Assembly (NCBI RefSeq): GCF_003950315.1
Contig: NZ_NGJT01000004.1
Location: forward strand, 89,976 to 153,975
DNA length: 64,000 bases
DNA from: Vagococcus bubulae
GTDB lineage: Bacteria > Bacillota > Bacilli > Lactobacillales > Vagococcaceae
Direction: 5' to 3'
The translations under genes were made by a program, and so were the position numbers. The first letter of the stretch is position 1. Every line of letters begins with the position of its first letter. Positions 22,133 to 31,780 of the stretch are shown here, piece by piece. Under the pieces are notes generated by a model. That model did no database searches and was not told where the DNA came from. It saw nothing but the letters and a program-made list of their open reading frames with translations.

Positions 22133-23121
22133 AAACGTATCGTATAAGAAAGCCTAAAATTGTAGTGATTGGTGGCGGGACTGGTTTGCCCGTCATCTTA
22201 CATGGGCTTAGAGATCAAAGTGCTGATATTACAGCGATTGTAACAGTAGCTGATGATGGTGGAAGTAGTGGGCTTCTTCGTCAAAGCATTAATATGAGTC
22301 CTCCAGGTGATTTGAGAAACGTCTTAGTAGCATTATCTGATATGCCACAGATGTATGAAGATATTTTTCAATACCGTTTTAAAAAAGAAGATAATTTTTT
22401 AGCTAATCACACCATTGGAAATTTAATCATTGCGGCGATGTCTGAGATGAAAAATAGTACTTATGAAGCGATACAATTGTTAAGTAAATTTATGCATGTA
22501 GATGGACATATTTACCCAGCAAGCGAGCAATCCATGACATTGCACGCTAAATTTTCTGATGGAACAGATGCAACAGGAGAAAGCACCATCGCAAAAGAAC
22601 GAAAGAAAATTGATTATGTCTATGTGACCAATACAGCAGATGGCACGCCTGTTAAACCTGCTAGAAAAGTTATTTCAAGTATTCGTGATGCAAATATGAT
22701 CGTTCTTGGACCAGGTAGTTTGTTTACTAGTATTTTACCTAATTTGATGATTAAAGATTTAGGTGAAGCTGTATGTAAATCAGAGGCAGAAGTAGTGTAT
22801 ATTTGTAATATTATGACGCAAAAAGGCGAGACAGAACATTTTTCTGATGCGGATCATGTCCGTGTATTACATCATCATTTAGGTAAACAATTTATTGATA
22901 CCGTATTGGTGAATACAGAGCCGATACCTGATAACTACATTGATCCAACCATCTATGATGAGTATTTATTACAAGTTAAGCATGATTTTCAAGGGTTGCG
23001 TGATGAAGGGTGTCGTGTGATATCGACTGACTTTTTAGAGTTAAAAGATGGAGGAGTTTTCCATGATCGCACAAAAGTAGTGGAAGAACTATTCCGTTTG
23101 GTTTTTGGAGCAAAATATTAA
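22129..23121 (+). CDS. yvcK: YvcK/GlmR family gluconeogenesis factor
   Basis: A 330-residue protein of the CofD-like fold with the [13 protein letters not shown] start and [10 protein letters not shown] motif. Family members bind UDP-GlcNAc and steer carbon toward cell-wall precursors, and are needed for growth on gluconeogenic carbon. ATG 22129 overlaps the rapZ stop, so translation is coupled. Gene neighbourhood is the standard one. Confidence 0.95.
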   Translation: MKTYRIRKPKIVVIGGGTGLPVILHGLRDQSADITAIVTVADDGGSSGLLRQSINMSPPGDLRNVLVALSDMPQMYEDIFQYRFKKEDNFLANHTIGNLIIAAMSEMKNSTYEAIQLLSKFMHVDGHIYPASEQSMTLHAKFSDGTDATGESTIAKERKKIDYVYVTNTADGTPVKPARKVISSIRDANMIVLGPGSLFTSILPNLMIKDLGEAVCKSEAEVVYICNIMTQKGETEHFSDADHVRVLHHHLGKQFIDTVLVNTEPIPDNYIDPTIYDEYLLQVKHDFQGLRDEGCRVISTDFLELKDGGVFHDRTKVVEELFRLVFGAKY

Positions 23122-23139
23122 AAGAATGGGGTGCTTAGT

Positions 23140-24072
23140 GTGTCTTTTGCATCGGATGTTAAAAAAGAACTGACTACTTTGGAAGTTCATAAAGAACATG
23201 CAAAGGCTGAATTGGCAGCTTTAATTCGAATGAATGGTTCTGTAACGTTAGCTAATAGACAATTTGTATTAAATGTTCAAACGGAAAATGCTGCAATAGC
23301 TAGACGAATATATACATTGTTAAAAGATCACTATGAAGTAAATAGTGAGTTGTTAGTGCGACGAAAAATGAAATTAAAAAAAAATAATGTTTATATCGTT
23401 CGTTTGAAACAAGGAACAAAAGAAATCTTAAATGATTTAGAAATTATGGATGGCGTGATGTTTAACACGCATGTTTCAGATAGTATTATGGGGAATGAAC
23501 AAAAAATGCGTTCTTATTTACGAGGGGCATTTTTAGCAGGTGGCTCAGTTAATAATCCTGAGACAAGTCGTTATCACTTAGAAATTTATTCGATGTATGA
23601 AGAACAATGCATTGATTTATGTGAGATGCTGAAATTTTATGGTTTAAATGGACGAGTGGTTGAAAGACGTACAGGTTTTATTACTTATCTAAAAGGTGCA
23701 GAAGAAATTGCCGATTTTTTAGTGTTAGTTGGGGCGACAAACGCTATGTTAAAATTTGAAGATGTTCGAATTGTGCGAGATTTACGAAATTCGGTTAACC
23801 GACTAATGAATTGTGAAAATGCCAATATGAATAAAACCGCAGATGCTGCAAAACGTCAAATTGAGAACATTCGATTAATCAAAGAAACGGTCGGTTTAGA
23901 ACAATTACCCGAAAAATTAAGAGAAGTCGCAGAAATACGTTTGGAAAACCCAGAAATTAGTTTAAAAGAGCTAGGGGAGATGATTCCGTCTGGTCCAATA
24001 ACCAAATCAGGTATTAATCATCGCATCCGAAAAATCAATGAATTTGCTAATAATTTAGTTCAAACAAAGTAA
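23140..24072 (+). CDS. whiA: DNA-binding protein WhiA
   Basis: A 310-residue protein with an N-terminal domain related to LAGLIDADG homing endonucleases, which lacks nuclease function in this family (AALIRMNGS and [12 protein letters not shown] segments), and a C-terminal helix-turn-helix (about 225-305, [13 protein letters not shown]). In Gram-positives it affects cell division and chromosome segregation. I chose GTG 23140 ([11 protein letters not shown]), with GGGGTG 7 bases upstream, over GTG 23131. Confidence 0.94.
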   Translation: MSFASDVKKELTTLEVHKEHAKAELAALIRMNGSVTLANRQFVLNVQTENAAIARRIYTLLKDHYEVNSELLVRRKMKLKKNNVYIVRLKQGTKEILNDLEIMDGVMFNTHVSDSIMGNEQKMRSYLRGAFLAGGSVNNPETSRYHLEIYSMYEEQCIDLCEMLKFYGLNGRVVERRTGFITYLKGAEEIADFLVLVGATNAMLKFEDVRIVRDLRNSVNRLMNCENANMNKTADAAKRQIENIRLIKETVGLEQLPEKLREVAEIRLENPEISLKELGEMIPSGPITKSGINHRIRKINEFANNLVQTK

Positions 24073-24090
24073 AAGAGGATTGACCAGTGA

Positions 24091-24137
24091 CCTTATCTGT
24101 TAAAAAGTGTTGTTTGTTTAGCGGATAAGGGTTTTTT
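24091..24137 (+). terminator. terminator of rapZ-yvcK-whiA
   Basis: CCTTATC (24091-24097) pairs with GATAAGG (24124-24130), followed by a run of six T after one G. The loop is long. Confidence 0.7.
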
Positions 24138-24225
24138 ATGTTTTTTTCTTCTCAATATCTTGATATAAATATGGTATAATGTGAAAGTGATTGTACTAAG
24201 ATAGTCAAGTTAAAGGAGGGAAAAC

Positions 24226-24567
24226 ATGGAAATTGAAAAAACCAATCGAATGAATGCTTTGTTTGAATTTTATTCAACTCTTTTAACGGAAAAACAAATG
24301 AATTATATTGAACTTTATTATGCAGATGATTTTTCTTTAGGTGAAATAGCTGAAGAATATGATGTGAGTCGTCAAGCAGTGTATGATAATATTAAACGCA
24401 CAGAAAAATTACTAGAAACCTATGAAAAGAAATTACATTTGTATTCTAATTATGTGGTACGTCAAGAGATGATTGATGAAATCAAATCATTATTAAAAGC
24501 ATCATACCCAGAAACAGATATGATTAATGAGTTACTAGATAAAATTCAAGAAATAGAAGAAGAGTAG
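24226..24567 (+). CDS. ylxM: YlxM family SRP-associated regulatory protein
   Basis: A 113-residue all-helical protein with a sigma-70 region 4-like helix-turn-helix (about residues 20-65, [20 protein letters not shown]). YlxM is conserved next to ffh; in Streptococcus it stimulates the SRP GTPases. RBS AAGGAGGG precedes ATG 24226; an extended -10 (TGGTATAAT, 24172-24180) lies upstream. Twelve bases separate it from ffh. Confidence 0.93.
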   Translation: MEIEKTNRMNALFEFYSTLLTEKQMNYIELYYADDFSLGEIAEEYDVSRQAVYDNIKRTEKLLETYEKKLHLYSNYVVRQEMIDEIKSLLKASYPETDMINELLDKIQEIEEE

Positions 24568-24579
24568 GAGTTTAAAAAT

Positions 24580-26013
24580 ATGGCTTTTGAAAGTTTAACA
24601 GATCGCTTACAGGTAGCGATGAGTAAATTAAAGAAAAAAGGGACGGTAAAAGAAGAAGACGTAAAAGACATGATGCGCGAGATTCGTCTTGCGTTACTTG
24701 AAGCCGATGTTAACTTACAAGTTGTTCGTGGCTTTGTCAAAAGTGTAGGCGAACGTGCAGTCGGAGTTGAAATTCTTGAGTCTTTAAATCCAACCCAACA
24801 AATTGTTAAAGTAGTAGATGAAGAATTAACGAAAGTATTAGGTTCTGAAGCTGTTGGATTAAATAAATCACCAAAAATTCCAACTATTGTGATGATGGTT
24901 GGTCTACAAGGTGCTGGTAAAACAACGTTCACAGGAAAGATTTCAAACTTTTTAAAACAAAATGAAAATGCTAGACCTTTACTGATTGCAGCTGACGTGT
25001 ATCGTCCTGCTGCGGTCGATCAATTAAAAGTCATTGGCCAACAACTAGATATCCCAGTTTTTGATATGGGAACAGATGTTGATCCAGTTGAAATTGTTCG
25101 CCAAGGGTTAGAACAAGCTAAAGAAAATAAAAATGACTATGTATTTATTGATACGGCAGGTCGTTTGCATATTGATGAAAACCTAATGGATGAGTTGAAA
25201 CGTATTAAAGACTTTGCTCAACCTAATGATATTTTACTAACTGTTGATGCGATGACTGGTCAAGATGCGGTGACGGTAGCTCAAAGTTTTGATGAACAAT
25301 TAGACGTAACAGGGGTTGTGTTAACAAAACTTGATGGGGACACTCGTGGTGGTGCGGCACTATCAATTCGTGCGATTACTGGTAAACCAATCAAATTCAT
25401 TGGTACCGGTGAAAAATTAACTGATATCGAAGTATTCCACCCAGATAGAATGTCTAGTCGTATTTTAGGTATGGGGGATATGTTAACCTTAATTGAGAAA
25501 GCTCAAAAAGAATACGATGAAGAAAAAGCAGAAGAATTAGCGCAAAAAATGCGTGAAAATAATTTTGACTTTAATGATTTTATTGAACAATTAGACCAAG
25601 TAATGGGAATGGGTCCATTGGAAGATTTGATTAAAATGATTCCAGGGATGAACAATGTCCCAGGACTAGATCAATTACAAGTTGATCCAAAAGATGTGGC
25701 ACGTAAAAAAGCCATTGTTTTCTCAATGACGCCAGAAGAACGTGAAAACCCAGAATTATTAAATCCTAGCCGTAGAAGACGTATTGCAGCAGGTTCGGGT
25801 AATTCAGTCGTTGAAGTTAACCGTATGATTAAACAATTTAACGAATCACGTAAAATGATGCAACAAATGACTAAAGGAAATATGCCAGCTGGATTAGAAA
25901 ATATGATGGGTGGCGGTGTTCAAGGTAAGCTTGGTAAAATGGCCATGAACAAAATGATTAAGAAAAACAAAAAGAAAATGAAAAATAAAAATAAGAAGAA
26001 AAAGAAAAAATAG
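24580..26013 (+). CDS. ffh: signal recognition particle protein Ffh
   Basis: GTPase of the signal recognition particle, which targets nascent membrane proteins to SecYEG. The 477-residue product has an N domain, a G domain with GLQGAGKTT (about residues 107-115), DTAGR, and TKLDGDTRGG, and a Met-rich M domain (about 300-450) that binds 4.5S RNA and signal sequences. The C-terminus is very rich in Lys (last 20 residues). No SRP RNA gene was recognised in the window. Confidence 0.98.
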   Translation: MAFESLTDRLQVAMSKLKKKGTVKEEDVKDMMREIRLALLEADVNLQVVRGFVKSVGERAVGVEILESLNPTQQIVKVVDEELTKVLGSEAVGLNKSPKIPTIVMMVGLQGAGKTTFTGKISNFLKQNENARPLLIAADVYRPAAVDQLKVIGQQLDIPVFDMGTDVDPVEIVRQGLEQAKENKNDYVFIDTAGRLHIDENLMDELKRIKDFAQPNDILLTVDAMTGQDAVTVAQSFDEQLDVTGVVLTKLDGDTRGGAALSIRAITGKPIKFIGTGEKLTDIEVFHPDRMSSRILGMGDMLTLIEKAQKEYDEEKAEELAQKMRENNFDFNDFIEQLDQVMGMGPLEDLIKMIPGMNNVPGLDQLQVDPKDVARKKAIVFSMTPEERENPELLNPSRRRRIAAGSGNSVVEVNRMIKQFNESRKMMQQMTKGNMPAGLENMMGGGVQGKLGKMAMNKMIKKNKKKMKNKNKKKKKK

Positions 26014-26039
26014 AAGGAGGCCATGAGCCTTCTTTTTTT
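26013..26039 (+). terminator. terminator of ylxM-ffh
   Basis: GAAGG (26013-26017) pairs with CCTTC (26028-26032), followed by seven T. The hairpin begins at the last base of the ffh stop codon. Confidence 0.8.
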
Positions 26040-26179
26040 ATAAAAACAATGTTGTGTTTTTTAAGTTATTGTTATCACTTAAATCGTTTAATTAACATAA
26101 TTTAATCTTATTTTATAGTAAAATCGACACCAACTAGTTAGACTTTATGTATCTTATTAAATAAAAGGAGTGTTGACGG

Positions 26180-27625
26180 ATGAAAGATGCCACTTTTTGG
26201 GCAAATGAGATTAAACAAAAACACATATCAGTGGAAGAATTGTTAAATGAAACATATAGTAAGGTTATCAAACACAGTGAATTAAACTGTTTTGTTGGAT
26301 TTGATGAAGAAAGCTATCACCAACTATTACAGTCTTTAAAAACTTCTAATCAAGAAAGTCCATTTTATGGGGTGCCTTTTCCATTAAAAAATATTGGTCA
26401 ACAAAAAAAAGGTTGGATTAATACTGCTGGAGCGAAATTGATGACGGGTAATCAATCATTATTAACTGATAATTACGTGAAACAAATAGAAGCAGCTGGA
26501 TTTATTCCGTTTGGTAAAACCAATGCACCTGAATTTGGATTTAAAAATGTGACGGATCCTTTACTCTATGGCGCAACAAAAAATGCGTGGAATGAAGATT
26601 ATCATGCAGGGGGTAGTAGTGGTGGTGCTGCTTCAGCGATCGCTTCAGGTATTGTCCCATTAGCTGGAGCAAGTGACGGTGGTGGCTCTATTAGAATTCC
26701 AGCGAGTTTTTCTGGATTATTGGGATTAAAACCAAGTCGAGGAAATATTGTGACAGGGCCTGATGAGTGGCGAGCTTGGCAAGGCGCTTCTGTTAATTTT
26801 GTGTTGGGTGTTTCAGTAAGAGATGCAAGAGCGATGTTAGATATATTAAAACCGACACAACAAATCTCACCATTTTTAATCCCACAGACTTTTTATCAAC
26901 AGAAAAAAACATTGAAAATAGCTGTTTGCAATGACTCGCCAGTTGGAAACAATGTCTCACATGCAGCAAAACAAGCAGTGGAGAAAGCTATTAAGTTTTT
27001 AGTGAGCGAAGGACACGATGTTGTTGAAATTCCCTACCCGATTAATGGAGACGAATTAATTCGAAGCTATTATACAATGAATGGTGGAGAAACATCTGCT
27101 ATGATGGATTCGTTTAAAGCGCATTTGAAGCGAGATCTATCGATCAATGATATGGAGCTGATGACGTGGACGTTGTATCAATATGGTGAAACATTATCAG
27201 CTTCAGACTATGTTCAAAGTTTTTATGCATGGGATAAAGCCACTCAAGTTATGGAAGAATTATTTGAGGAGTATGATTTGTTTTTATCACCATCAGCTAC
27301 CACAACAGCTCCGAAAATAATGGAGGATTTGCAAAGCAATCAAATTCGCCAATCAATGAGGATGGCACATGAATTGACTAAAAAAGAATTAGCAGAGCTA
27401 GTTTATGCAATGTTTGAAAAAAGCTTACATATAACACCTTACACTCAGTTAGCTAATTTAACAGGTCAACCTGCGATTAATTTACCAATCTATGTGGCAG
27501 AAAATGGACTACCAATAGGGGTGCAATTTATGGCAGCCAAAGGAAATGACACCCTTCTTCTTGATGTGGCAAAATTATTTGAATCTCATCAACAATTTAT
27601 TTTACCAACGTACTATCATCAGTAA
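26180..27625 (+). CDS. amidase signature family protein
   Basis: A 481-residue hydrolase of the amidase signature family, which cleaves carboxamides with a Ser-cisSer-Lys triad. Visible elements are VPFPLKNIG (Lys about 72), the Gly/Ser-rich signature HAGGSSGGAASAIASG (about 149-164, with cis-Ser), and SDGGGSIRIPASFSGLLGLK (nucleophile Ser region about 170-189). It is not part of a gatCAB cluster and has its own RBS (AAAGGAG), so it is more likely a free-standing amidase than GatA. The substrate is unknown. Confidence 0.87.
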   Translation: MKDATFWANEIKQKHISVEELLNETYSKVIKHSELNCFVGFDEESYHQLLQSLKTSNQESPFYGVPFPLKNIGQQKKGWINTAGAKLMTGNQSLLTDNYVKQIEAAGFIPFGKTNAPEFGFKNVTDPLLYGATKNAWNEDYHAGGSSGGAASAIASGIVPLAGASDGGGSIRIPASFSGLLGLKPSRGNIVTGPDEWRAWQGASVNFVLGVSVRDARAMLDILKPTQQISPFLIPQTFYQQKKTLKIAVCNDSPVGNNVSHAAKQAVEKAIKFLVSEGHDVVEIPYPINGDELIRSYYTMNGGETSAMMDSFKAHLKRDLSINDMELMTWTLYQYGETLSASDYVQSFYAWDKATQVMEELFEEYDLFLSPSATTTAPKIMEDLQSNQIRQSMRMAHELTKKELAELVYAMFEKSLHITPYTQLANLTGQPAINLPIYVAENGLPIGVQFMAAKGNDTLLLDVAKLFESHQQFILPTYYHQ

Positions 27626-27676
27626 AAAAACATGACTAAGAGATAGCTAAATCTCATTAGTCATGTTGATTTTTTT
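27624..27676. terminator. bidirectional terminator between the amidase gene and ftsW
   Basis: CATGACTAAGAG (27631-27642) pairs with CTCATTAGTCATG (27653-27665). A7 precedes it and T7 follows nearby, so it can stop transcripts from both converging genes. The ftsW stop codon at 27647-27649 lies inside the hairpin. Confidence 0.75.
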
Positions 27677-28861
27677 GTAAGGTTTTATTTCTAAAGAAGA
27701 ACCTTCATATAATTGATGCCGTTTTTCATCGGCACTAATATTCAGAGCAATCCCAACCAATATGGACAAGGTCATTAAGTTAGACCCACCATAACTCATG
27801 AAAGGAAACGGGACACCAGTCATTGGCATAATACTTAAAATACCACCAAGGTTGACAAACAGTTGAAGTAAAATTGCTGTGCTAATTCCAATACAAGCCA
27901 AAGAGTTAAAGGCATTAGTTGAACGAATCCCAATTGATAAAATTCTTAAAATTAGATAGAAAAGAATCATCAAAATGATAATACTGGCAATTAACCCAAG
28001 TTCTTCCATGGTGATAGAGAAAATGAAGTCCGTTTCAGCAACTGGTAAAAAGCCTTTTTTCTGAATGCTTTTCCCTAAGCCTTTTCCAAACCAGCCACCA
28101 TTATAAATCGCAAAATACGAGTTAACTAATTGAAACCCATTGTTTAACTTATCTTCAAATGGGTTACTCATTACAGAAAAACGTTTATACACATGAGAAA
28201 AACGTTCAGGTATCAGCATTCCACCGTTAAACATGACAATTTGCCAGACTAGCCCAATAAACACGACAAGTCCACCAAAACTGAGAAAAGTGTATCCAGC
28301 TGGAATCCCACTTGAGAGAACCAATACAGCAAATAAGAAGAAAATAATCGCTGCTCCACCAACGTTTGGTTGGATTAACACTAATAAAATCATCCCACCA
28401 ATAATGGCAGTTGGCACCATGACCGACTTGAAAAAGTCTTGATTAATGGTTTCTTGTCGCCTTGAAAAAATAAACGCACAGTAGAGAATGGTTGAAATCA
28501 TAACAAACTCTGACGGTTGAAAACTAAAGCTCCCAATAGAAATCCATCTCTGTGCCCCACTTATTGTTTTTCCAAGACCTAAAACACTGGTCGCAACGAG
28601 TAAAATGTATGTGATACCAAGCATGATTTTTTGAAAGACACCAGTTTGATAAACGGTTAACTTTGTTTTATAAATAATGGCAATCAAGATTAACGAAATA
28701 ACAAAAAAGATACCTTGTTTGGTTGCAATAGAAAAAATACTTTTTCCTTGTTGGTTGAGTTTATAAGAGCTAGCGCTAAAAATCATGATGATACCAATGA
28801 TATTTAGTACAATATATGGAATCAAAATTTTAAAATCAATAAATTGTAATTTTTTTCTCAT
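27647..28861 (-). CDS. ftsW: FtsW/RodA/SpoVE family peptidoglycan glycosyltransferase
   Basis: SEDS-family membrane glycosyltransferase that polymerises lipid II with a partner penicillin-binding protein. The 404-residue product has about ten membrane segments and family motifs: FSASSY near the first loop, GAQRWISIGSFSFQPSEF (about 103-120), AETDFIFSITMEELGL (about 275-290) and TGVPFPFMSYGGSNLM (about 348-363). These fit FtsW somewhat better than RodA; the assignment between the two is not certain. Convergent with the amidase gene and divergent from an MFS gene. Confidence 0.85.
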   Translation of the reverse strand: MRKKLQFIDFKILIPYIVLNIIGIIMIFSASSYKLNQQGKSIFSIATKQGIFFVISLILIAIIYKTKLTVYQTGVFQKIMLGITYILLVATSVLGLGKTISGAQRWISIGSFSFQPSEFVMISTILYCAFIFSRRQETINQDFFKSVMVPTAIIGGMILLVLIQPNVGGAAIIFFLFAVLVLSSGIPAGYTFLSFGGLVVFIGLVWQIVMFNGGMLIPERFSHVYKRFSVMSNPFEDKLNNGFQLVNSYFAIYNGGWFGKGLGKSIQKKGFLPVAETDFIFSITMEELGLIASIIILMILFYLILRILSIGIRSTNAFNSLACIGISTAILLQLFVNLGGILSIMPMTGVPFPFMSYGGSNLMTLSILVGIALNISADEKRHQLYEGSSLEIKPYKKINMTNEI

Positions 28862-29051
28862 GGAGTAATCCCCTTTATTACGAATACATTTTTATACATA
28901 CTAGACTAGTATAACAAAAAATAACGCTAAAAAAAGATGATTTAACAAAAAATAATAATTTTATAAGGAATAGGAAGAGCTTAAAGTATCCCTATCTGAA
29001 CTATTAGATTAATGGTATTATAATGGAGTTGATAGCTAAGGAGAGTGTGTC

Positions 29052-30215
29052 ATGAAAAAAAAGGTTGAAATGAATTCTTTCACAGCGATTGCCATTTTAT
29101 CGATTTCATTTATTTTGACAAGTGGGGTGTCGATAAATGGCACGTTACCATTTATAAAAAAATCGCTGGAATTAACGCAAATCAAAGCAGAGTTACTTAG
29201 TACCGTTCCAAGTATTACGGTGATAATCTTTATATTATTATCTTCCAGTATCTCTAAAAAAATAGGAATGAAAAAAACAGTGGTTATTGGATTATTGCTC
29301 GTTTGTTTTGGGGGAGTATTACCAAAGTTTACCCCAAATAGTTATCTGATGATATTTATTGGTAGGTTGTTATTAGGTGCAGGATTTGGTATGTATAATG
29401 CGTTATCTGTCAGTTTTATAAATGGATTATATAGTGGAAGAAAACGTTCTGAATTGTTGGGGATTAGAAACGCGGTCGAAGGGCTTGGTCAAATGGTTTT
29501 AACGTTTGTTGCAGGATTACTTATTACCCCAAATTGGACCAATGCCTATCTCATCTATTTCTTAAGTTTACCCATCGCGTTATTTTTCTACCGCTATGTT
29601 CCAGAAGTTGCGACACAGACAGATAGAAAAAAAGCTCCCTTTTCATTAAGCAAGCCACTTGTTTTGACTGCTATTTTTGCTTCAAGTTTGGTGATGAATT
29701 CAATTGCAGTGGCTGTTAGATTTCCGTCATTAGCGATTGAGTTAAAAGGAGAAACGATTAATACTAGTCTGTTTTTATCTATTATGCCAGTTTTGGGCAT
29801 TATTGCAGGATTTCTTTTTGAAAAAGTCATTCGATTATTTCGTTTTAAAGTCATCTATGTGGCATTAGGTATTAATATTCTATTTAACTTATTTGTTTAT
29901 TTATCTGATTATTCTTTTAGTTTACTACTTATTGGGTTATTTATATCAAGTGTTCCAGTGGCATGGATATTACCTTATATTTTTAACCATATCGAACAAA
30001 TTGCTAAAGGCGTAGATATTAATCAGTCAACATCGGTTATTTTTATTGGTTGTAATCTAGGTGTCTTGTTATCTCCGGTTATTATGAGTCTATTAAATGG
30101 ATTATTTCATACAACAGATTTAAAATTCCCTTTTCTATGTTTTGTGGTATTTTATCTAATGGTATTATTAGTGATTCGAACAAATCATCATAAGATTGAG
30201 AAATTCATGAATTAA
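29052..30215 (+). CDS. major facilitator superfamily transporter
   Basis: A 387-residue membrane protein with about twelve hydrophobic segments and an MFS motif-A-like region (SKKIGMKKTVVIGLLLV, about residues 67-83) plus GRLLLGAGFGMYNA (about 106-119). It resembles the CynX/NimT or DHA1-like exporters. Substrate unknown. RBS AAGGAGAG precedes ATG 29052. Confidence 0.82.
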   Translation: MKKKVEMNSFTAIAILSISFILTSGVSINGTLPFIKKSLELTQIKAELLSTVPSITVIIFILLSSSISKKIGMKKTVVIGLLLVCFGGVLPKFTPNSYLMIFIGRLLLGAGFGMYNALSVSFINGLYSGRKRSELLGIRNAVEGLGQMVLTFVAGLLITPNWTNAYLIYFLSLPIALFFYRYVPEVATQTDRKKAPFSLSKPLVLTAIFASSLVMNSIAVAVRFPSLAIELKGETINTSLFLSIMPVLGIIAGFLFEKVIRLFRFKVIYVALGINILFNLFVYLSDYSFSLLLIGLFISSVPVAWILPYIFNHIEQIAKGVDINQSTSVIFIGCNLGVLLSPVIMSLLNGLFHTTDLKFPFLCFVVFYLMVLLVIRTNHHKIEKFMN

Positions 30216-30293
30216 AAATGAGAATTTATTCGCCTTAGCGTTTTATGATAAAAATAAGTCTATAATGGTTTTAGAAAATGATGAGGTGAAGAG

Positions 30294-31262
30294 ATGAAAA
30301 GAGTACTCGTTTTACACACAGGCGGAACGATTTCTATGACACAAGAAGATGGTGTAGGGGTTAGCTTATCCAATAAACATCCACTAGGCGATAAGTTTTT
30401 ACCATTACCAAAAGACATAGAATTAGTGGTTGAAGAGGTGTTTAATCTACCCTCGCCACACATTACTCCTAAAGAGATGTTATTATTAAAAGAGCGTATC
30501 GTAAAAGCGCAAGCAGAAAATTTTGTGGGTGTTGTGATAACTCATGGTACAGATACGTTAGAAGAAACAGCCTATTTTTTAGAATTGACATTAAAAAATA
30601 ATTTAGCCATGGTGTTAACAGGAGCGATGAGAAGTAGTAATGAAATAGGATCAGATGGATTGTATAACTTTAGACAAGCAATTATTACAGCTGCTCATGA
30701 ATCAGCTCGCGATAAAGGTGTGTTGGTTGTCATGAATGATGAAATACATGAGGCGCGATTTGTTACAAAAACCCATACAACAAGTGTCGATACCTTCCGT
30801 GCCCCAACGTTTGGTCCAATTGGCATTTTATCCAAAAACAAACCTATTTTTTTAAAGGATGTTATCGAAGAAGAAGTTTACCCAATTACAACAGTGGAAG
30901 GAACCATTCCTATTATCAAAGCTTATGCAGGTATGGATGGAACATTGTTTGATTTATTAACAGAAAGAAATGTTGATGGGATTGTCATAGAAGCTCTTGG
31001 TGCAGGAAATTTACCACCTGCTGTGTTACCTAGTTTGGAAAAAGTCCTGCAAAAAAATATTCCTGTAGCACTTGTTTCAAGATGTGCGAATGGTATAGCA
31101 GAGGATATATATAGCTACGTAGGTGGTGGGGTAGAGTTAAAAAGTATGGGTGTGATGTTTGTTAGAGGCATTACCGGACCTAAAGCACGATTGCGTTTAT
31201 TAGTGGCTTTAAATGCAAACTTAGATTCAACTTCTTTTAGACACTATATGACAGAGATTTAA
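30294..31262 (+). CDS. ansA: type I L-asparaginase
   Basis: Hydrolyses asparagine to aspartate and ammonia, in the cytoplasm. The 322-residue product has both catalytic threonine segments: LHTGGTISM (Thr about 12) and ITHGTDTLEETAYFLE (about 82-97, Thr85-Asp86 region), and lacks a signal peptide. RBS GATGAGG precedes ATG 30294. The 3' intergenic region to 31389 holds T-rich DNA and no gene that I can see. Confidence 0.93.
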   Translation: MKRVLVLHTGGTISMTQEDGVGVSLSNKHPLGDKFLPLPKDIELVVEEVFNLPSPHITPKEMLLLKERIVKAQAENFVGVVITHGTDTLEETAYFLELTLKNNLAMVLTGAMRSSNEIGSDGLYNFRQAIITAAHESARDKGVLVVMNDEIHEARFVTKTHTTSVDTFRAPTFGPIGILSKNKPIFLKDVIEEEVYPITTVEGTIPIIKAYAGMDGTLFDLLTERNVDGIVIEALGAGNLPPAVLPSLEKVLQKNIPVALVSRCANGIAEDIYSYVGGGVELKSMGVMFVRGITGPKARLRLLVALNANLDSTSFRHYMTEI

Positions 31263-31388
31263 TAACTAACAAATACTGGTTTATTCATTGTTAGCTATTT
31301 ATCTTTTTTAACAGTGTTTCTAATACGTTTTTGAGTAGAGAAATCTACTCTTTTTTTATACAGTTGTTTATTGTGTTACTATAAAAAA

Positions 31389-31433
31389 ATACCCTCATAT
31401 CGCTAGATGTTTATTCTAACGATATGAGGGTAT
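31389..31433 (-). terminator. strong hairpin terminator of the DUF2929-like gene
   Basis: ATACCCTCATATCG (31389-31402) is perfectly complementary to CGATATGAGGGTAT (31420-31433). On the minus strand it is followed by seven T, so it mainly ends the gene at 31457-31648; it may also stop ansA transcripts. Confidence 0.85.
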
Positions 31434-31456
31434 TGCAAAAACTTTTTGACATGTTT

Positions 31457-31648
31457 TTATTTTTTCGCTTTTTTATTGTCACTTGGTGCTGCTGCTTCAC
31501 CAATAAGCATGACAATAGCACAAGCAATTAAAGATACAATCACAGTTCCAGTGAAGTTATAATCAGTGACTCCGTGAAGTGCTCCACCAATATAACTAAC
31601 CACTTGTCCTAATAAAATTGCCCAGATAAAAACAACAATTCTTCCCAT
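31457..31648 (-). CDS. small membrane protein, YjzD/DUF2929 family
   Basis: A 63-residue protein with two membrane segments (about residues 3-25 and 32-52, IVSLIACAIVMLIGEA) and a short Lys-rich tail. It resembles the DUF2929 (YjzD) proteins of Firmicutes, which have no known function. I chose ATG 31648 (MGRIVVFIWAILLGQ) because AGAGGTG lies ten bases upstream on the minus strand. Confidence 0.75.
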   Translation of the reverse strand: MGRIVVFIWAILLGQVVSYIGGALHGVTDYNFTGTVIVSLIACAIVMLIGEAAAPSDNKKAKK

Positions 31649-31780
31649 GTTTAATGCACCTCTTTTCAAGAATTAGTTTACCAATCTTTACTTTAAAAGT
31701 AAAGGATTCATAGAGTAGTTTATGAAGAGAGAAAGGATTATTATGGTATACTAAAAAGAGAAGATTAATGGAGGGGTTTC